Position numbers and translations under genes: made by a program. A stretch of DNA of 15,700 nt. Origin: an uncultured Eubacteriales bacterium (GTDB lineage Bacteria > Bacillota > Clostridia > Oscillospirales > CAG-272). The notes beneath the pieces are model-generated. The model did not search any database. It was not told the origin of the DNA and saw nothing but the letters and a program-made list of their open reading frames with translations. The DNA is taken from assembly GCA_900554225.1 (NCBI GenBank), contig USGH01000031.1, positions 1 through 15,700 of the forward strand. Direction: 5' to 3'. Each line of letters begins with the position of its first letter. Positions within the stretch are counted from its first letter, which is position 1. This document shows positions 6,169-12,989 of the stretch, in pieces.

Positions 6169-7515
6169 ATGAAAACGATGGAAGTGAAGGATTTTCTGCG
6201 TGCGGCAGCCGGTGTTGTACCGTCCGCGCGGCAGAAGAACTGGTTTGAGACCGAATTTTATGCGTTTGTCCACTTCACGGTGAACACGTACACGAATCTC
6301 GAATGGGGACTGGGGGATGAGCCGGAATCCATCTTCAATCCCGTGGATCTCGACTGCGACCAGTGGGTGGAGGCTGTGAAATCTGCCGGAATGAAGGGGC
6401 TGATTCTGACCGCAAAGCACCACGACGGCTTCTGCCTGTGGCCGAGCAGGTATACGGAGCACTCCGTCAAGAACAGTCCGCGGAAGAACGGTCACGGCGA
6501 TGTGGTACGGGAATGTGCCGAAGCCTGCCGCCGCGGTGGGATCAAATTCGGCGTATACCTCTCTCCGTGGGATCGCAATTCGAAGTATTACGGCACACCG
6601 GAATACAACGATTACTACTGCAACCAGTTGACGGAGCTGCTCACGGAATACGGAGAGCTGTTTATGATCTGGTTCGACGGCGCGTGCGGCGAGGGACCGA
6701 ACGGCAAGAAGCAGGAGTACGATTTCCCGCGCTACATTGAGCTGATCCGGAAATACCAGCCGAACGCCGTGGTCTTCAACGATTTCGGACCCGACGTCCG
6801 TTGGTGCGGCAATGAGGCAGGACAGAGACGGCACGCGGAATGGGCGGTTGTCCCGACGGATCTGTGCTATCGGTGCGAGAAGCAGGTGAACGGTCCGATG
6901 CTGCCCGGCGATCTTTCCTACATGTACAATCCGGACGACAACATCGGCGAGCTGAACACGATCGTTTACGCAAAGGGACTGGCGTTCTGCGGCGCGGAAA
7001 TCGATATGTCGATCCGACCGGGCTGGTTCTATCACGAAAATGAGGAACCGCATTCCCTCGATCGGCTGATGAAGACCTACATCAACGCCTGCGGCGGCAA
7101 TACGTCGTTCAATCTGAACATCCCGCCGATGCCAAACGGCAGATTCGACGAGCGTGATGTGGCAAGATTACAGGAGTTCGGCAAGGCATTGGAGAATGCG
7201 TTCGGAGAGCAGAAGAAGCTCTATGGCGAGGTCACATGCCAGCCCCTTGGCGACAGCGATACCCAGTGCATCTACCACGTGGAGCTGCCCGCCAAAACAA
7301 AGCTCAGCTACATCACCCTGCGCGAGGATCTCGACCACGGTCAGCGCATCGAGCATTTCACGATCCTTGCAAACGGCGGGGCGATCTACCACGGTACCAC
7401 GGTCGGACACAAACAGATCTGCCCGGTGAACGTGGAAACGAAGTCCTTTGACGTGCGGATCGAGGGTGCCCGCGACACAGTATATATGCGCGACATTGTG
7501 GCATACAAGGCATAA
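6169..7515 (+). CDS. Alpha-L-fucosidase, GH29 family
   Basis: A 448-residue retaining glycoside hydrolase that releases alpha-linked L-fucose. The (beta/alpha)8 barrel comes first. W25-F26 ('QKNWFETEFYAFVHF') is the typical opening, 'ILTAKHHDGFCLW' (about 79-91) carries the active-site His-His-Asp, and 'FMIWFDGACGEG' holds the nucleophile D170. 'RPGWFYH' and 'NACGGNTSFNLNIPPMPNGR' close the barrel, and a beta-sandwich-like C-terminal segment follows (about 350-448). The residue serving as acid/base is not assigned here. There is no signal peptide, so it should act in the cytoplasm on imported fucosylated oligosaccharides or glycosides. AAAGGAG lies 8 bases before the ATG; an ATG three codons later is an alternative. 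The next gene follows after 33 bases and is probably co-transcribed. Confidence 0.93.
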   Translation: MKTMEVKDFLRAAAGVVPSARQKNWFETEFYAFVHFTVNTYTNLEWGLGDEPESIFNPVDLDCDQWVEAVKSAGMKGLILTAKHHDGFCLWPSRYTEHSVKNSPRKNGHGDVVRECAEACRRGGIKFGVYLSPWDRNSKYYGTPEYNDYYCNQLTELLTEYGELFMIWFDGACGEGPNGKKQEYDFPRYIELIRKYQPNAVVFNDFGPDVRWCGNEAGQRRHAEWAVVPTDLCYRCEKQVNGPMLPGDLSYMYNPDDNIGELNTIVYAKGLAFCGAEIDMSIRPGWFYHENEEPHSLDRLMKTYINACGGNTSFNLNIPPMPNGRFDERDVARLQEFGKALENAFGEQKKLYGEVTCQPLGDSDTQCIYHVELPAKTKLSYITLREDLDHGQRIEHFTILANGGAIYHGTTVGHKQICPVNVETKSFDVRIEGARDTVYMRDIVAYKA

Positions 7516-7548
7516 AGACAATTGGAAATGAAAGAAGGATAACAGCAG

Positions 7549-8394
7549 ATGAGAATCGGAACGTCACATGGTACATACGCCTATGCGGGCGAGATGGAGG
7601 CGATCTACGCGAGAATGCGCGCCCATGGCTATACGGCGGCAGACCACAATCTCTGCGACACAAACGAGCCGTGGTACAGCGATATGGCGGAGCTGGATCG
7701 GTACTGCGACCGGGTACGGAAGGCGGCGGAAGCGAACGATATGTGCATTTCCCAGATCCACGGTCCCTGGCCGACGGACGATACCACGCCGGAGAACCGC
7801 GTGCAGATTCGGGAATGGATGCGCCGCGCCGTATATGCGTGCGGCAGAATGGGCAGCCGTCATATGGTGATTCACCCGGTGATGCCGTATGGCTGGGGCA
7901 AGGAGGAAGACGCGGATTTCGCCGAGGCTCTGACGGTGGAGCTGCTTTCCTATCTGATCCCGGAATGTGAGAAGGACGGGGTGATCGTGTGCCTTGAAAA
8001 TATGCCGATGGCGGCGCACCGGATCTCCCGGATGCCGATGATCGTCCGCGCGGTCGAAAAGGTCAATTCTCCCTATGTGGGCATTTGTCTCGATACCGGA
8101 CACTGCAACGTCTTTGGCGACGATCTCGGCGAGATGGTGCGGGTGAGTGCGAAATATCTGCGTGTGCTTCACGTGCATGACAACAACGGGCAGTCCGACC
8201 AGCATCTCGTACCGTTTTGCGGCACGGCAAACTGGAAAAGCTTCACGGATGCGCTGCGTGAGATCCGTTTCCCCGGTGTACTGTCCCTGGAGTCAAACGG
8301 TCCGTCGTTCGATCTGCCGCTGCCGATCCGGGAAAGCATGGAGCATCACATCGTAAATATCGCCCGGTATCTCGCGGATCAGTCGGAGGCGTAA
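7549..8394 (+). CDS. Sugar phosphate isomerase/epimerase-type TIM barrel protein
   Basis: A 281-residue member of the xylose-isomerase-like TIM barrel (AP endonuclease 2) superfamily. Likely metal ligands are seen at the right places: E150 in 'VCLENMP', D182 and H185 in 'ICLDTGHCN', H208/H210 in 'LHVHDNNG', and E248 in 'LSLESNG'. 'SQIHGPW' and 'MVIHPVMP' are typical beta-strand ends with histidines. Such enzymes isomerise or epimerise sugars, inosose or hydroxypyruvate, or act as dehydratases. Sequence alone does not tell which, and an endonuclease role is unlikely from the short loops. The gene is the second in a unit with the GH29 fucosidase (33-base gap, AAGGA 10 bases before the ATG) and is closed by a terminator, so a step in processing the released sugar is a reasonable inference. 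Confidence 0.85.
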   Translation: MRIGTSHGTYAYAGEMEAIYARMRAHGYTAADHNLCDTNEPWYSDMAELDRYCDRVRKAAEANDMCISQIHGPWPTDDTTPENRVQIREWMRRAVYACGRMGSRHMVIHPVMPYGWGKEEDADFAEALTVELLSYLIPECEKDGVIVCLENMPMAAHRISRMPMIVRAVEKVNSPYVGICLDTGHCNVFGDDLGEMVRVSAKYLRVLHVHDNNGQSDQHLVPFCGTANWKSFTDALREIRFPGVLSLESNGPSFDLPLPIRESMEHHIVNIARYLADQSEA

Positions 8395-8442
8395 CGGAAT
8401 CTGCGAAAGCGAACACAATCATACCGTAAAAGCGCATAATCA

Positions 8443-8489
8443 AGCGGGAGCAGCCACCTTCCTACGGAGAATGACTGCTCCCGCTTTTT
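8443..8489 (+). terminator. Terminator of the fucosidase/isomerase unit
   Basis: The arms AGCGGGAGCAG (8443-8453) and CTGCTCCCGCT (8475-8485) pair perfectly over 11 bases with a 21-base loop, followed by TTTTT. On the minus strand the same stem ends with only TTGATT, so stopping of the NUDIX transcript there would be weaker. Confidence 0.88.
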
Positions 8490-8508
8490 GTGTGCGATTT
8501 TGTACCGG

Positions 8509-9063
8509 TCAGATTCCCATGCCGCGGCGCAGGATTTCGAGTTCTTCCATGTAGATACAGTGCGGGATCCGGTTTTCCGCAACAGCCTGGAGACACGCGT
8601 CGATGGGCAGCCACAGCACGGATTCGATTTCCTCCGGCTGCACACGGAGTTCCCCCATCTCCGGCGTGTACCAGAGACCGTAGATCATCGAAACCTGATC
8701 GTCCCGAAACACGCTGCCATGGAAGCTTCCCGTATACGCGAATCGTCGGATCCCGCATGGACAAAGCGCGTCCTCCGTTACGGTGAGTCCCAATTCCTCC
8801 CGCAGCTCCCGAACCGCCGAAAAGCCAAACGACTGTCCCGCCGGAATGTGTCCCGCACTGGAAATGTCGTAGCAGCCGGGAAACGAATCCTTGTCCGCGC
8901 ACCGTTTCTGTAAGAGGATCTCCGTCTCTCCGGATAAACCATGGCGCAGGAGCCATACGTGTGCGGTGCGATGGCGGATCCCGTCCCGGTGGGCGATGGT
9001 GCGGGAAACGGTCTCTCCGGTGGGATTGCCGTCACGGTCTACGATGTCGAGTATTTCTGCCAT
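8509..9063 (-). CDS. NUDIX hydrolase (IPP isomerase-like branch)
   Basis: A 184-residue NUDIX protein. The opening 'EILDIVDRDGNPTGETVSR', then HR-TAHVWL, 'LLQKRCADKDSFPGCYDIS' and 'SAGHIPAG' match the branch that includes IPP isomerase and YfcD-like hydrolases. The NUDIX box spans 71-93 and ends in the full RELREELGL signature (metal residues E86, E89, E90). The glutamate expected at the box's seventh position is Q77. The catalytic Cys of true IPP isomerases ('NSVCGHP' context) is replaced by 'SSAGH', so hydrolysis of a nucleoside diphosphate derivative is more likely. AAGGAGG lies 7 bases before the chosen ATG; the longer ATG at 9090 has no such site. It follows the PII-like gene by 48 bases with no terminator, so it is probably the last gene of that unit. 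Confidence 0.9.
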   Translation of the reverse strand: MAEILDIVDRDGNPTGETVSRTIAHRDGIRHRTAHVWLLRHGLSGETEILLQKRCADKDSFPGCYDISSAGHIPAGQSFGFSAVRELREELGLTVTEDALCPCGIRRFAYTGSFHGSVFRDDQVSMIYGLWYTPEMGELRVQPEEIESVLWLPIDACLQAVAENRIPHCIYMEELEILRRGMGI

Positions 9064-9111
9064 AGTATATCCTCCTTCGGAACTGTCCATTCGCGCAGCA
9101 AAGCAGAGTTT

Positions 9112-9813
9112 TTATAGTTCTCCCTCCGGAACCGGATCGTTCGCATCAAAGAGCTTGAAGCCTGCGGTGGCGGCGACGGGGATGGAAAACGCGATGGTGT
9201 GCGCCTTGGAGTCGATGCCCGCCTTTTGCATGATGGAGCGCATGATGTCGTTCCGTTTTGCGCGGGAGGTCACGATGTAGAGCATATCCTTTTCGTCCGC
9301 GAGCGAGATGCCGAAGAATTTCTGGGCGCGTTCGGCAGCCGTACCCTTGGCATGAACCACGGTACCGCCGCCCGCGCCGCCTTCTCGTGCCGCATCCATG
9401 ACCATATCGGTGTATCCGGCTTCCAGAATGGCGATGATGAGTTCGTAATCCGATTGCATAGGCTCTCCTTCCACGGCAGACAGCTCTGTGCCGCTTAATA
9501 AATATTGTAACGTGCGGGAACCGCTCACGCTCAGAATCGGAACGGCAATGGCGACGCCGCGATCCGGCAGATCGATCTGCATTTCGGTGGACAGATCGTG
9601 TAAAATTTCCGTTGTGCGGCTTCCCGGAACGACAGCGCAGTGGATCGATTTGTACGACCGTTCCAGACCGAGCAGCGCGAGCGTTTTCTGCCGTGCCGTC
9701 CCTTCGGCGACCGCGGAGTAGATGCAGGACAGATCCCGGCTGTTGAAGAAATCGACGAATGCTTCGCTGTCCTCCCGTCGGGTGATGGTGAGCAGGAAAT
9801 GGATGTTTTTCAT
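9112..9813 (-). CDS. Tandem PII-like signalling protein
   Basis: A 233-residue cytoplasmic protein that seems to hold two PII-like ferredoxin-fold domains. Domain 2 (about 122-219) is the clearer: 'YELIIAILEAG' (strand), 'YTDMVMDAAREGGAGGGTVV' (helix and strand), a T-loop-like segment 'KGTAAERAQKFFGISLADEK', 'MLYIVTSRAKRNDIMRSI' and 'HTIAFSIPVAATAGF'. Domain 1 (about 4-98) has the same order: 'IHFLLTITRREDSEAFVDFF', 'CIYSAVAEGTARQKTLALLG', 'SIHCAVVPGSRTTEILHDL', 'GVAIAVPILSVSG'. PII proteins sense nucleotides or metabolites and bind a membrane or enzyme partner. The gene starts 15 bases after the DUF1538 gene, with AGGAGG 9 bases before the ATG, which suggests that the DUF1538 protein is the partner. 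The two-domain reading is my inference from the repeat pattern. Confidence 0.8.
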   Translation of the reverse strand: MKNIHFLLTITRREDSEAFVDFFNSRDLSCIYSAVAEGTARQKTLALLGLERSYKSIHCAVVPGSRTTEILHDLSTEMQIDLPDRGVAIAVPILSVSGSRTLQYLLSGTELSAVEGEPMQSDYELIIAILEAGYTDMVMDAAREGGAGGGTVVHAKGTAAERAQKFFGISLADEKDMLYIVTSRAKRNDIMRSIMQKAGIDSKAHTIAFSIPVAATAGFKLFDANDPVPEGEL

Positions 9814-9828
9814 GTTTGTCGCACCTCC

Positions 9829-11352
9829 TCAGATTGCGGTGAGATCGATCACATCCTCGACCTCAGCGGCAGTTTCGGCAACAGCTGCACCGCGGCGCAG
9901 ACGGAGCTTGTAAACCAGTCCCAGAATCTGGATGGCGATCAGCGGCGTCATGGCGACAAGGGATACAATGCCGAAAGCGTCTGTGACCACAGATCCGCCG
10001 GACGCTTCACAAACCCCCATCGTAAACGGCAAAAGGAACGTAGCCGTCATGGTGCCGGACGCAACGCCGCCCGAGTCAAAGGCAATCGCGGTGAAGATCG
10101 GCGGGACAAAGAGCGGGAGAAGCAACGCAAGGGCATAGCCGGGTACAAGGAACCAGAACAGCGAAACTCCCGTCATGGCGCGCAGCATCCCGATGGCGAC
10201 AGAGGCCGCCACGCCGAAGCTCAACGCCATTGCCAGAGCTTTTTGCGGAATCGCGCCGGCTGTGATGTCCTCCACCTGCTTTTTCAGCACATGGACCGCA
10301 GGCTCCGCAGCGACGATGAAGTAGCCGATGATCGCCCCGATCGGGATTACGAGCCAGAGGTGTCCGGTTTCCCCCAGAGACGCGCCGATGGCTTTTCCGG
10401 CAGGCATGAATCCGACGTTGGCACCGGTTAAGAACAGAACCAGTCCGACATAGGTATAGACGATCCCGGCAATGATGCGCCACATCCGGTCGGAGCGGAT
10501 CTTGGTGTGGAACATCTGGTAGACAAAGAAGAACACGACGAGCGGTCCGACCGCCATGGTGACTTCCTTTATGTAGTGCGGGATCATGCGGACAAAGGAG
10601 CGGAACATCTCCCCGGAATCGGCAGGGATGGCGTACACATCCGCGGTATAGGCGGTGCTGTCCGAGGGATAGAAGATGCCGAGAACGAGAACGGCGAGGA
10701 TCGGACCGATGGAGCAGAGCGCGACCAGACCAAAGCTGTCGTCTCCGGCATCCCGGTCGGAACGGATCGCGGACACACCAACGCCAAGAGCCATAATAAA
10801 CGGCACCGTCATAGGACCGGTAGTCACACCGCCCGCGTCAAAGGAGACCGCCTGAAACGCGTCTCCGACAAAGGCGGACAGGATGAAAACGATCGGATAG
10901 AAGAGCCAGAGCAGGATGCGCAGGGGTACGTGGAACAGGATACGTAATAACGCAACTACGAGGAAGAAGCCGACGCCGATCGATACGCTCAGAATCAAGG
11001 TCAGGTTCGGAATGGTCGGCACCTGTTCGGCAAGGACCTGTAGATCCGGCTCCGAGAGGGTGATCATGATCCCGACAAAGAGCGATATACCGATCACGTT
11101 CCAGATTTTGCGTGACCGGGTCATTTCCGTACCGACGTATTCGCCCATCGGGGTCATGGCAAGCTCTACGCCGAGGGTGAACAATCCCATCCCGAATACG
11201 AGCAGTGCTGCGCCGAAGAGAAAGCTCATGAGCATTCCACCGGAGATGGGCGTGATCGTGAAGCAGAGAAGCATGACGATCAACGTGACCGGAAGGACGG
11301 ACGACAGAGCTTCCCGGCATTTGTCCGTAAGCAGTGTGTGGTTCTTGTGCAA
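9829..11352 (-). CDS. DUF1538 family membrane protein (two repeats), TTG start
   Basis: A 507-residue polytopic membrane protein of the DUF1538 family, likely a transporter or channel of unknown substrate. It is an internal duplication: 'LGVELAMTPMGEYVG' (60-74) matches 'TGANVGFMPAGKAIG' (309-323), 'LSEPDLQVLAEQV' (99-111) matches 'AAEPAVHVLKKQV' (348-360), and FDAGGVTTGPMT (171-182) matches FDSGGVASGTMT (425-436). The paired FD-GGV-GPMT loops between helices look like re-entrant substrate or ion sites. The start is TTG at 11350-11352 with AAAGGAG 7 bases before it. The upstream ATG at 11457 lies only about 10 bases after the predicted transcription start and has no ribosome site. The PII-like gene follows at once, which argues for gating or control of transport by a small-molecule signal. 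Confidence 0.87.
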   Translation of the reverse strand: MHKNHTLLTDKCREALSSVLPVTLIVMLLCFTITPISGGMLMSFLFGAALLVFGMGLFTLGVELAMTPMGEYVGTEMTRSRKIWNVIGISLFVGIMITLSEPDLQVLAEQVPTIPNLTLILSVSIGVGFFLVVALLRILFHVPLRILLWLFYPIVFILSAFVGDAFQAVSFDAGGVTTGPMTVPFIMALGVGVSAIRSDRDAGDDSFGLVALCSIGPILAVLVLGIFYPSDSTAYTADVYAIPADSGEMFRSFVRMIPHYIKEVTMAVGPLVVFFFVYQMFHTKIRSDRMWRIIAGIVYTYVGLVLFLTGANVGFMPAGKAIGASLGETGHLWLVIPIGAIIGYFIVAAEPAVHVLKKQVEDITAGAIPQKALAMALSFGVAASVAIGMLRAMTGVSLFWFLVPGYALALLLPLFVPPIFTAIAFDSGGVASGTMTATFLLPFTMGVCEASGGSVVTDAFGIVSLVAMTPLIAIQILGLVYKLRLRRGAAVAETAAEVEDVIDLTAI

Positions 11353-11394
11353 GAGTGCGTCTCCTTTCGCGTGTGGGGTTTGTAGAGGCGTATG

Positions 11395-11452
11395 GAAAAA
11401 CGGCCGAGCAATCGATGTGCTATATATCGAATAAAAATGCAATACGCGGCCC
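11395..11452 (-). other. Structured leader of the DUF1538 transcript, possible attenuator
   Basis: In the minus-strand transcript, GGCCG (11451-11447) can pair with CGGCC (11406-11402), enclosing a second small stem (ATCGA/TCGAT at 11426-11430 and 11412-11416). GTTTTTCC follows. This looks like a weak terminator or a switch element, but the outer stem is only 5 pairs and it matches no riboswitch class I know. Confidence 0.25.
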
Positions 11453-11473
11453 AACACAATTCCTACATATTAT

Positions 11474-11502
11474 ATTATACCGGATTCTGGAAACATGCGC
11501 AA
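11474..11502 (-). promoter_or_regulatory. Promoter of the DUF1538/PII/NUDIX unit
   Basis: On the minus strand: TTGCGC (11497-11502), a 17-base spacer and a perfect TATAAT (11474-11479). Transcription would start near 11467, giving a leader of about 115 bases before the TTG start. Confidence 0.78.
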
Positions 11503-11530
11503 GTGGAAACGGGGATTCTTTACAGAAAAT

Positions 11531-12394
11531 TCAAATCAAGGGAATGTCTTCCTCCATTGCCTCGTAGATAAGCGACATGTGGGAGGCGCGGGCGAGCTTT
11601 CGTGCGTCAATGGCAAGATCGAGGGGATCCACAGGCAGCGGCGCATCTCCGGACAGTGCGATGAGGGTGCGATTCCGTTCGAGCAGTGGGGCAGCATCCG
11701 CCAATGCCTTGCGTACAGAGGGGTATGGCACGTCGTCGATGTTGGCGCGGATACCGGCAAGATCACCGAATCGATTCAGAAGGACTGCGGCGCGCTTCGG
11801 ACCGATCCCGGCAACGCCCGTAATGTTGTCGCTGTGATCGCCTACGAGACACTTGAAATCGGCAAATTTGTCCGGGGATATGCCATACCGCGCGAAAACG
11901 GCTTCCGGCGTGACAAGGGAGCTGTCATAGCCCTTGTAGAGAAAGACGGATACCCGTCGGTCGATGAGCTGGAAGTAATCGCGGTCCGTGGAGCAGATCA
12001 CCACATTCCAGTCCTCCGGGGTCTGTTTCGCATAGGCGGCAATCGCGTCGTCCGCTTCACAGCCGTGGATCTCCGCGTAGGGAATGCCGCTGTGGGAGAG
12101 GGTGCGGTAAAGGAGCGGCAGCTGCGTGAACGGACATTCCTCCGGTGCCATTGCGCTGTAGTCGGGACGATTTGCCTTGTAATCCGCGCAGAGAGAGCGG
12201 CGGTCGCCGTTGTCGGGGGAATCAAACAGCACGAGCATCCGTGTGGGGTACAGCATCCCGATTGACCGGAGCAGCGCACCCATACAGCCGACGACGGCGT
12301 GCATATACGTCCCATCCCCGGCAGAGATCGGCGGCATTCCGTAAAACATGCGGAACAGCAGATTGTGTCCGTCTACCAAAAAAAGTTGCTCCAT
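11531..12394 (-). CDS. Standalone 5'-3' exonuclease / flap endonuclease
   Basis: A 287-residue FEN-type nuclease, similar to the N-terminal domain of DNA polymerase I but without polymerase. Such proteins remove 5' flaps and RNA primers in replication and repair. Metal-site acids are visible: D8 in 'LVDGHNLLF', D58 in 'VLFDSPDN', E113/D115/D116 in 'GCEADDAIAAYA', D137/D139 in 'STDRDYFQLID', and D186/D189 in 'KCLVGDHSDNITGV'. The helix-3-turn motif that binds DNA follows (about 190-210, 'GVAGIGPKRAAVLLNRFG'). 'DYKANRP' is the usual basic arch segment. The length is normal for the standalone type (B. subtilis YpcP-like). GGGAG lies 7 bases before the ATG at 12392-12394. The long open frame upstream of this ATG is not supported. 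No terminator is seen between its stop and the DUF1538 promoter 28 bases later. Confidence 0.92.
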   Translation of the reverse strand: MEQLFLVDGHNLLFRMFYGMPPISAGDGTYMHAVVGCMGALLRSIGMLYPTRMLVLFDSPDNGDRRSLCADYKANRPDYSAMAPEECPFTQLPLLYRTLSHSGIPYAEIHGCEADDAIAAYAKQTPEDWNVVICSTDRDYFQLIDRRVSVFLYKGYDSSLVTPEAVFARYGISPDKFADFKCLVGDHSDNITGVAGIGPKRAAVLLNRFGDLAGIRANIDDVPYPSVRKALADAAPLLERNRTLIALSGDAPLPVDPLDLAIDARKLARASHMSLIYEAMEEDIPLI

Positions 12395-12617
12395 TGTACC
12401 GCTCCCGAAAAAACAGGAAACGCCGATTGCAGGTTGATTTTGTGGCAGACGACCGCAAATCCAAGCCTTTTGCCGCAAAAAAGATTGACACAGCGCATCC
12501 GTGAGAATATAAAATAGGATACCAGATTGCCTCACCGGATTGCAAGGCGGATTTCGTGAATTTTCCGAAAAAGAGACCTTTCCGCGCAACAAATCGATTT
12601 CCCCGGCAAAACGGATA
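12395..12617. other. Intergenic region between the exonuclease gene and tRNA-Pro
   Basis: It holds a plus-strand promoter at 12485-12513. It also holds a possible minus-strand promoter (TTGCAA, 18-base spacer, TATCCT) for the exonuclease gene around 12524-12553. No reading frame with a ribosome site is seen. The plus-strand frame 12540-12737 runs through the tRNA and is not a gene. Confidence 0.5.
12485..12513 (+). promoter_or_regulatory. Consensus promoter with no obvious gene directly after it
   Basis: TTGACA (12485-12490), a 17-base spacer and TATAAA (12508-12513), five of six to consensus. Transcription would start near 12520, which is 143 bases before tRNA-Pro. It is either an upstream tandem promoter of the tRNA or the start of a small RNA. 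Confidence 0.65.
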
Positions 12618-12646
12618 TTGACAAAGGCGGCAAACTGTGGTACAAT
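12618..12646 (+). promoter_or_regulatory. tRNA-Pro promoter
   Basis: A perfect TTGACA (12618-12623), a 17-base spacer and TACAAT (12641-12646), with the predicted start about 10 bases before the tRNA. Confidence 0.88.
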
Positions 12647-12662
12647 AAGACAAACGAAAAAT

Positions 12663-12734
12663 CGGGGTGTGGCGCAGCTGGTAGCGCGCGACGTTTGGGA
12701 CGTCGATGCCGCAGGTTCAATCCTGTCACTCCGA
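12663..12734 (+). tRNA. tRNA-Pro (anticodon TGG), T-loop one base short
   Basis: The cloverleaf can be drawn by eye. The acceptor stem is CGGGGTG (12663-12669) with CACTCCG (12727-12733), one G-U. The D stem is GCGC/GCGC with an 8-base loop. The anticodon stem is CGACG/CGTCG around TTTGGGA, so the anticodon at 12696-12698 is TGG and reads CCN proline codons. The variable loop has 5 bases. The T stem is GCAGG/CCTGT. The T-loop TTCAAT has 6 bases instead of the near-invariant 7 (GGTTCAATCC where GGTTCRANNCC is expected). The discriminator is A and CCA is not encoded. A consensus promoter and a terminator flank it, so it should be expressed. The loop defect may be a sequencing or assembly deletion. 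Confidence 0.9.
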
Positions 12735-12738
12735 TAAG

Positions 12739-12784
12739 GCACGATGGTTTGGATATGCACGTATCGAGGGCTGTCGTGCTTTTT
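12739..12784 (+). terminator. Terminator after tRNA-Pro
   Basis: GCACGA (12739-12744) pairs with TCGTGC (12774-12779), and TTTTT follows. An inner GATA/TATC stem shortens the large loop. The stem is modest, but the T-run and position fit. Confidence 0.68.
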
Positions 12785-12883
12785 GTTTGCTTCTCTCTCC
12801 GTTGCGGAAACACCATATCCCCCAATAAAAAAGCAATGCGCCCTGTGCCTGCGGGATTTCTCAAAGATTGTATACGTTTTCTC

Positions 12884-12912
12884 TTGACTTTTCCCCGGAT
12901 CTGTGGTATCCT
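12884..12912 (+). promoter_or_regulatory. Promoter of the yitT-family gene
   Basis: TTGACT (12884-12889), a 17-base spacer and TATCCT (12907-12912). It gives a leader of about 70 bases that contains the hairpin at 12950-12973. Confidence 0.7.
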
Positions 12913-12949
12913 ATCGGTCGGTATATGCACCATAGAATAAAGTATATGG

Positions 12950-12973
12950 GGGATCCGGAATGCGTCGGATTCC
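12950..12973 (+). other. Leader hairpin ahead of the yitT-family gene
   Basis: GGGATCCG (12950-12957) pairs with CGGATTCC (12966-12973), 8 pairs with one G-U. The 8-base loop contains the upstream in-frame ATG at 12960. The AAGGAG of the chosen start begins 5 bases after the stem. No T-run follows, so it is not a terminator. Confidence 0.5.
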
Positions 12974-12989
12974 TGTGAAGGAGCCTGTC

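Noticed and set aside
11353..11457. ATG at 11457 as start of the DUF1538 gene
   Set aside because: It lies about 10 bases after the predicted transcription start with no ribosome site. The TTG at 11350-11352 has AAAGGAG at 7 bases and gives a normal family N-terminus.
11495..12265. Plus-strand frame of 256 codons opposite the exonuclease gene
   Set aside because: It is the antisense shadow of a gene with all FEN metal residues, and has no ribosome site or domain.
12540..12737. Plus-strand frame of 65 codons across tRNA-Pro
   Set aside because: It overlaps the tRNA and its promoter and has no domain features.
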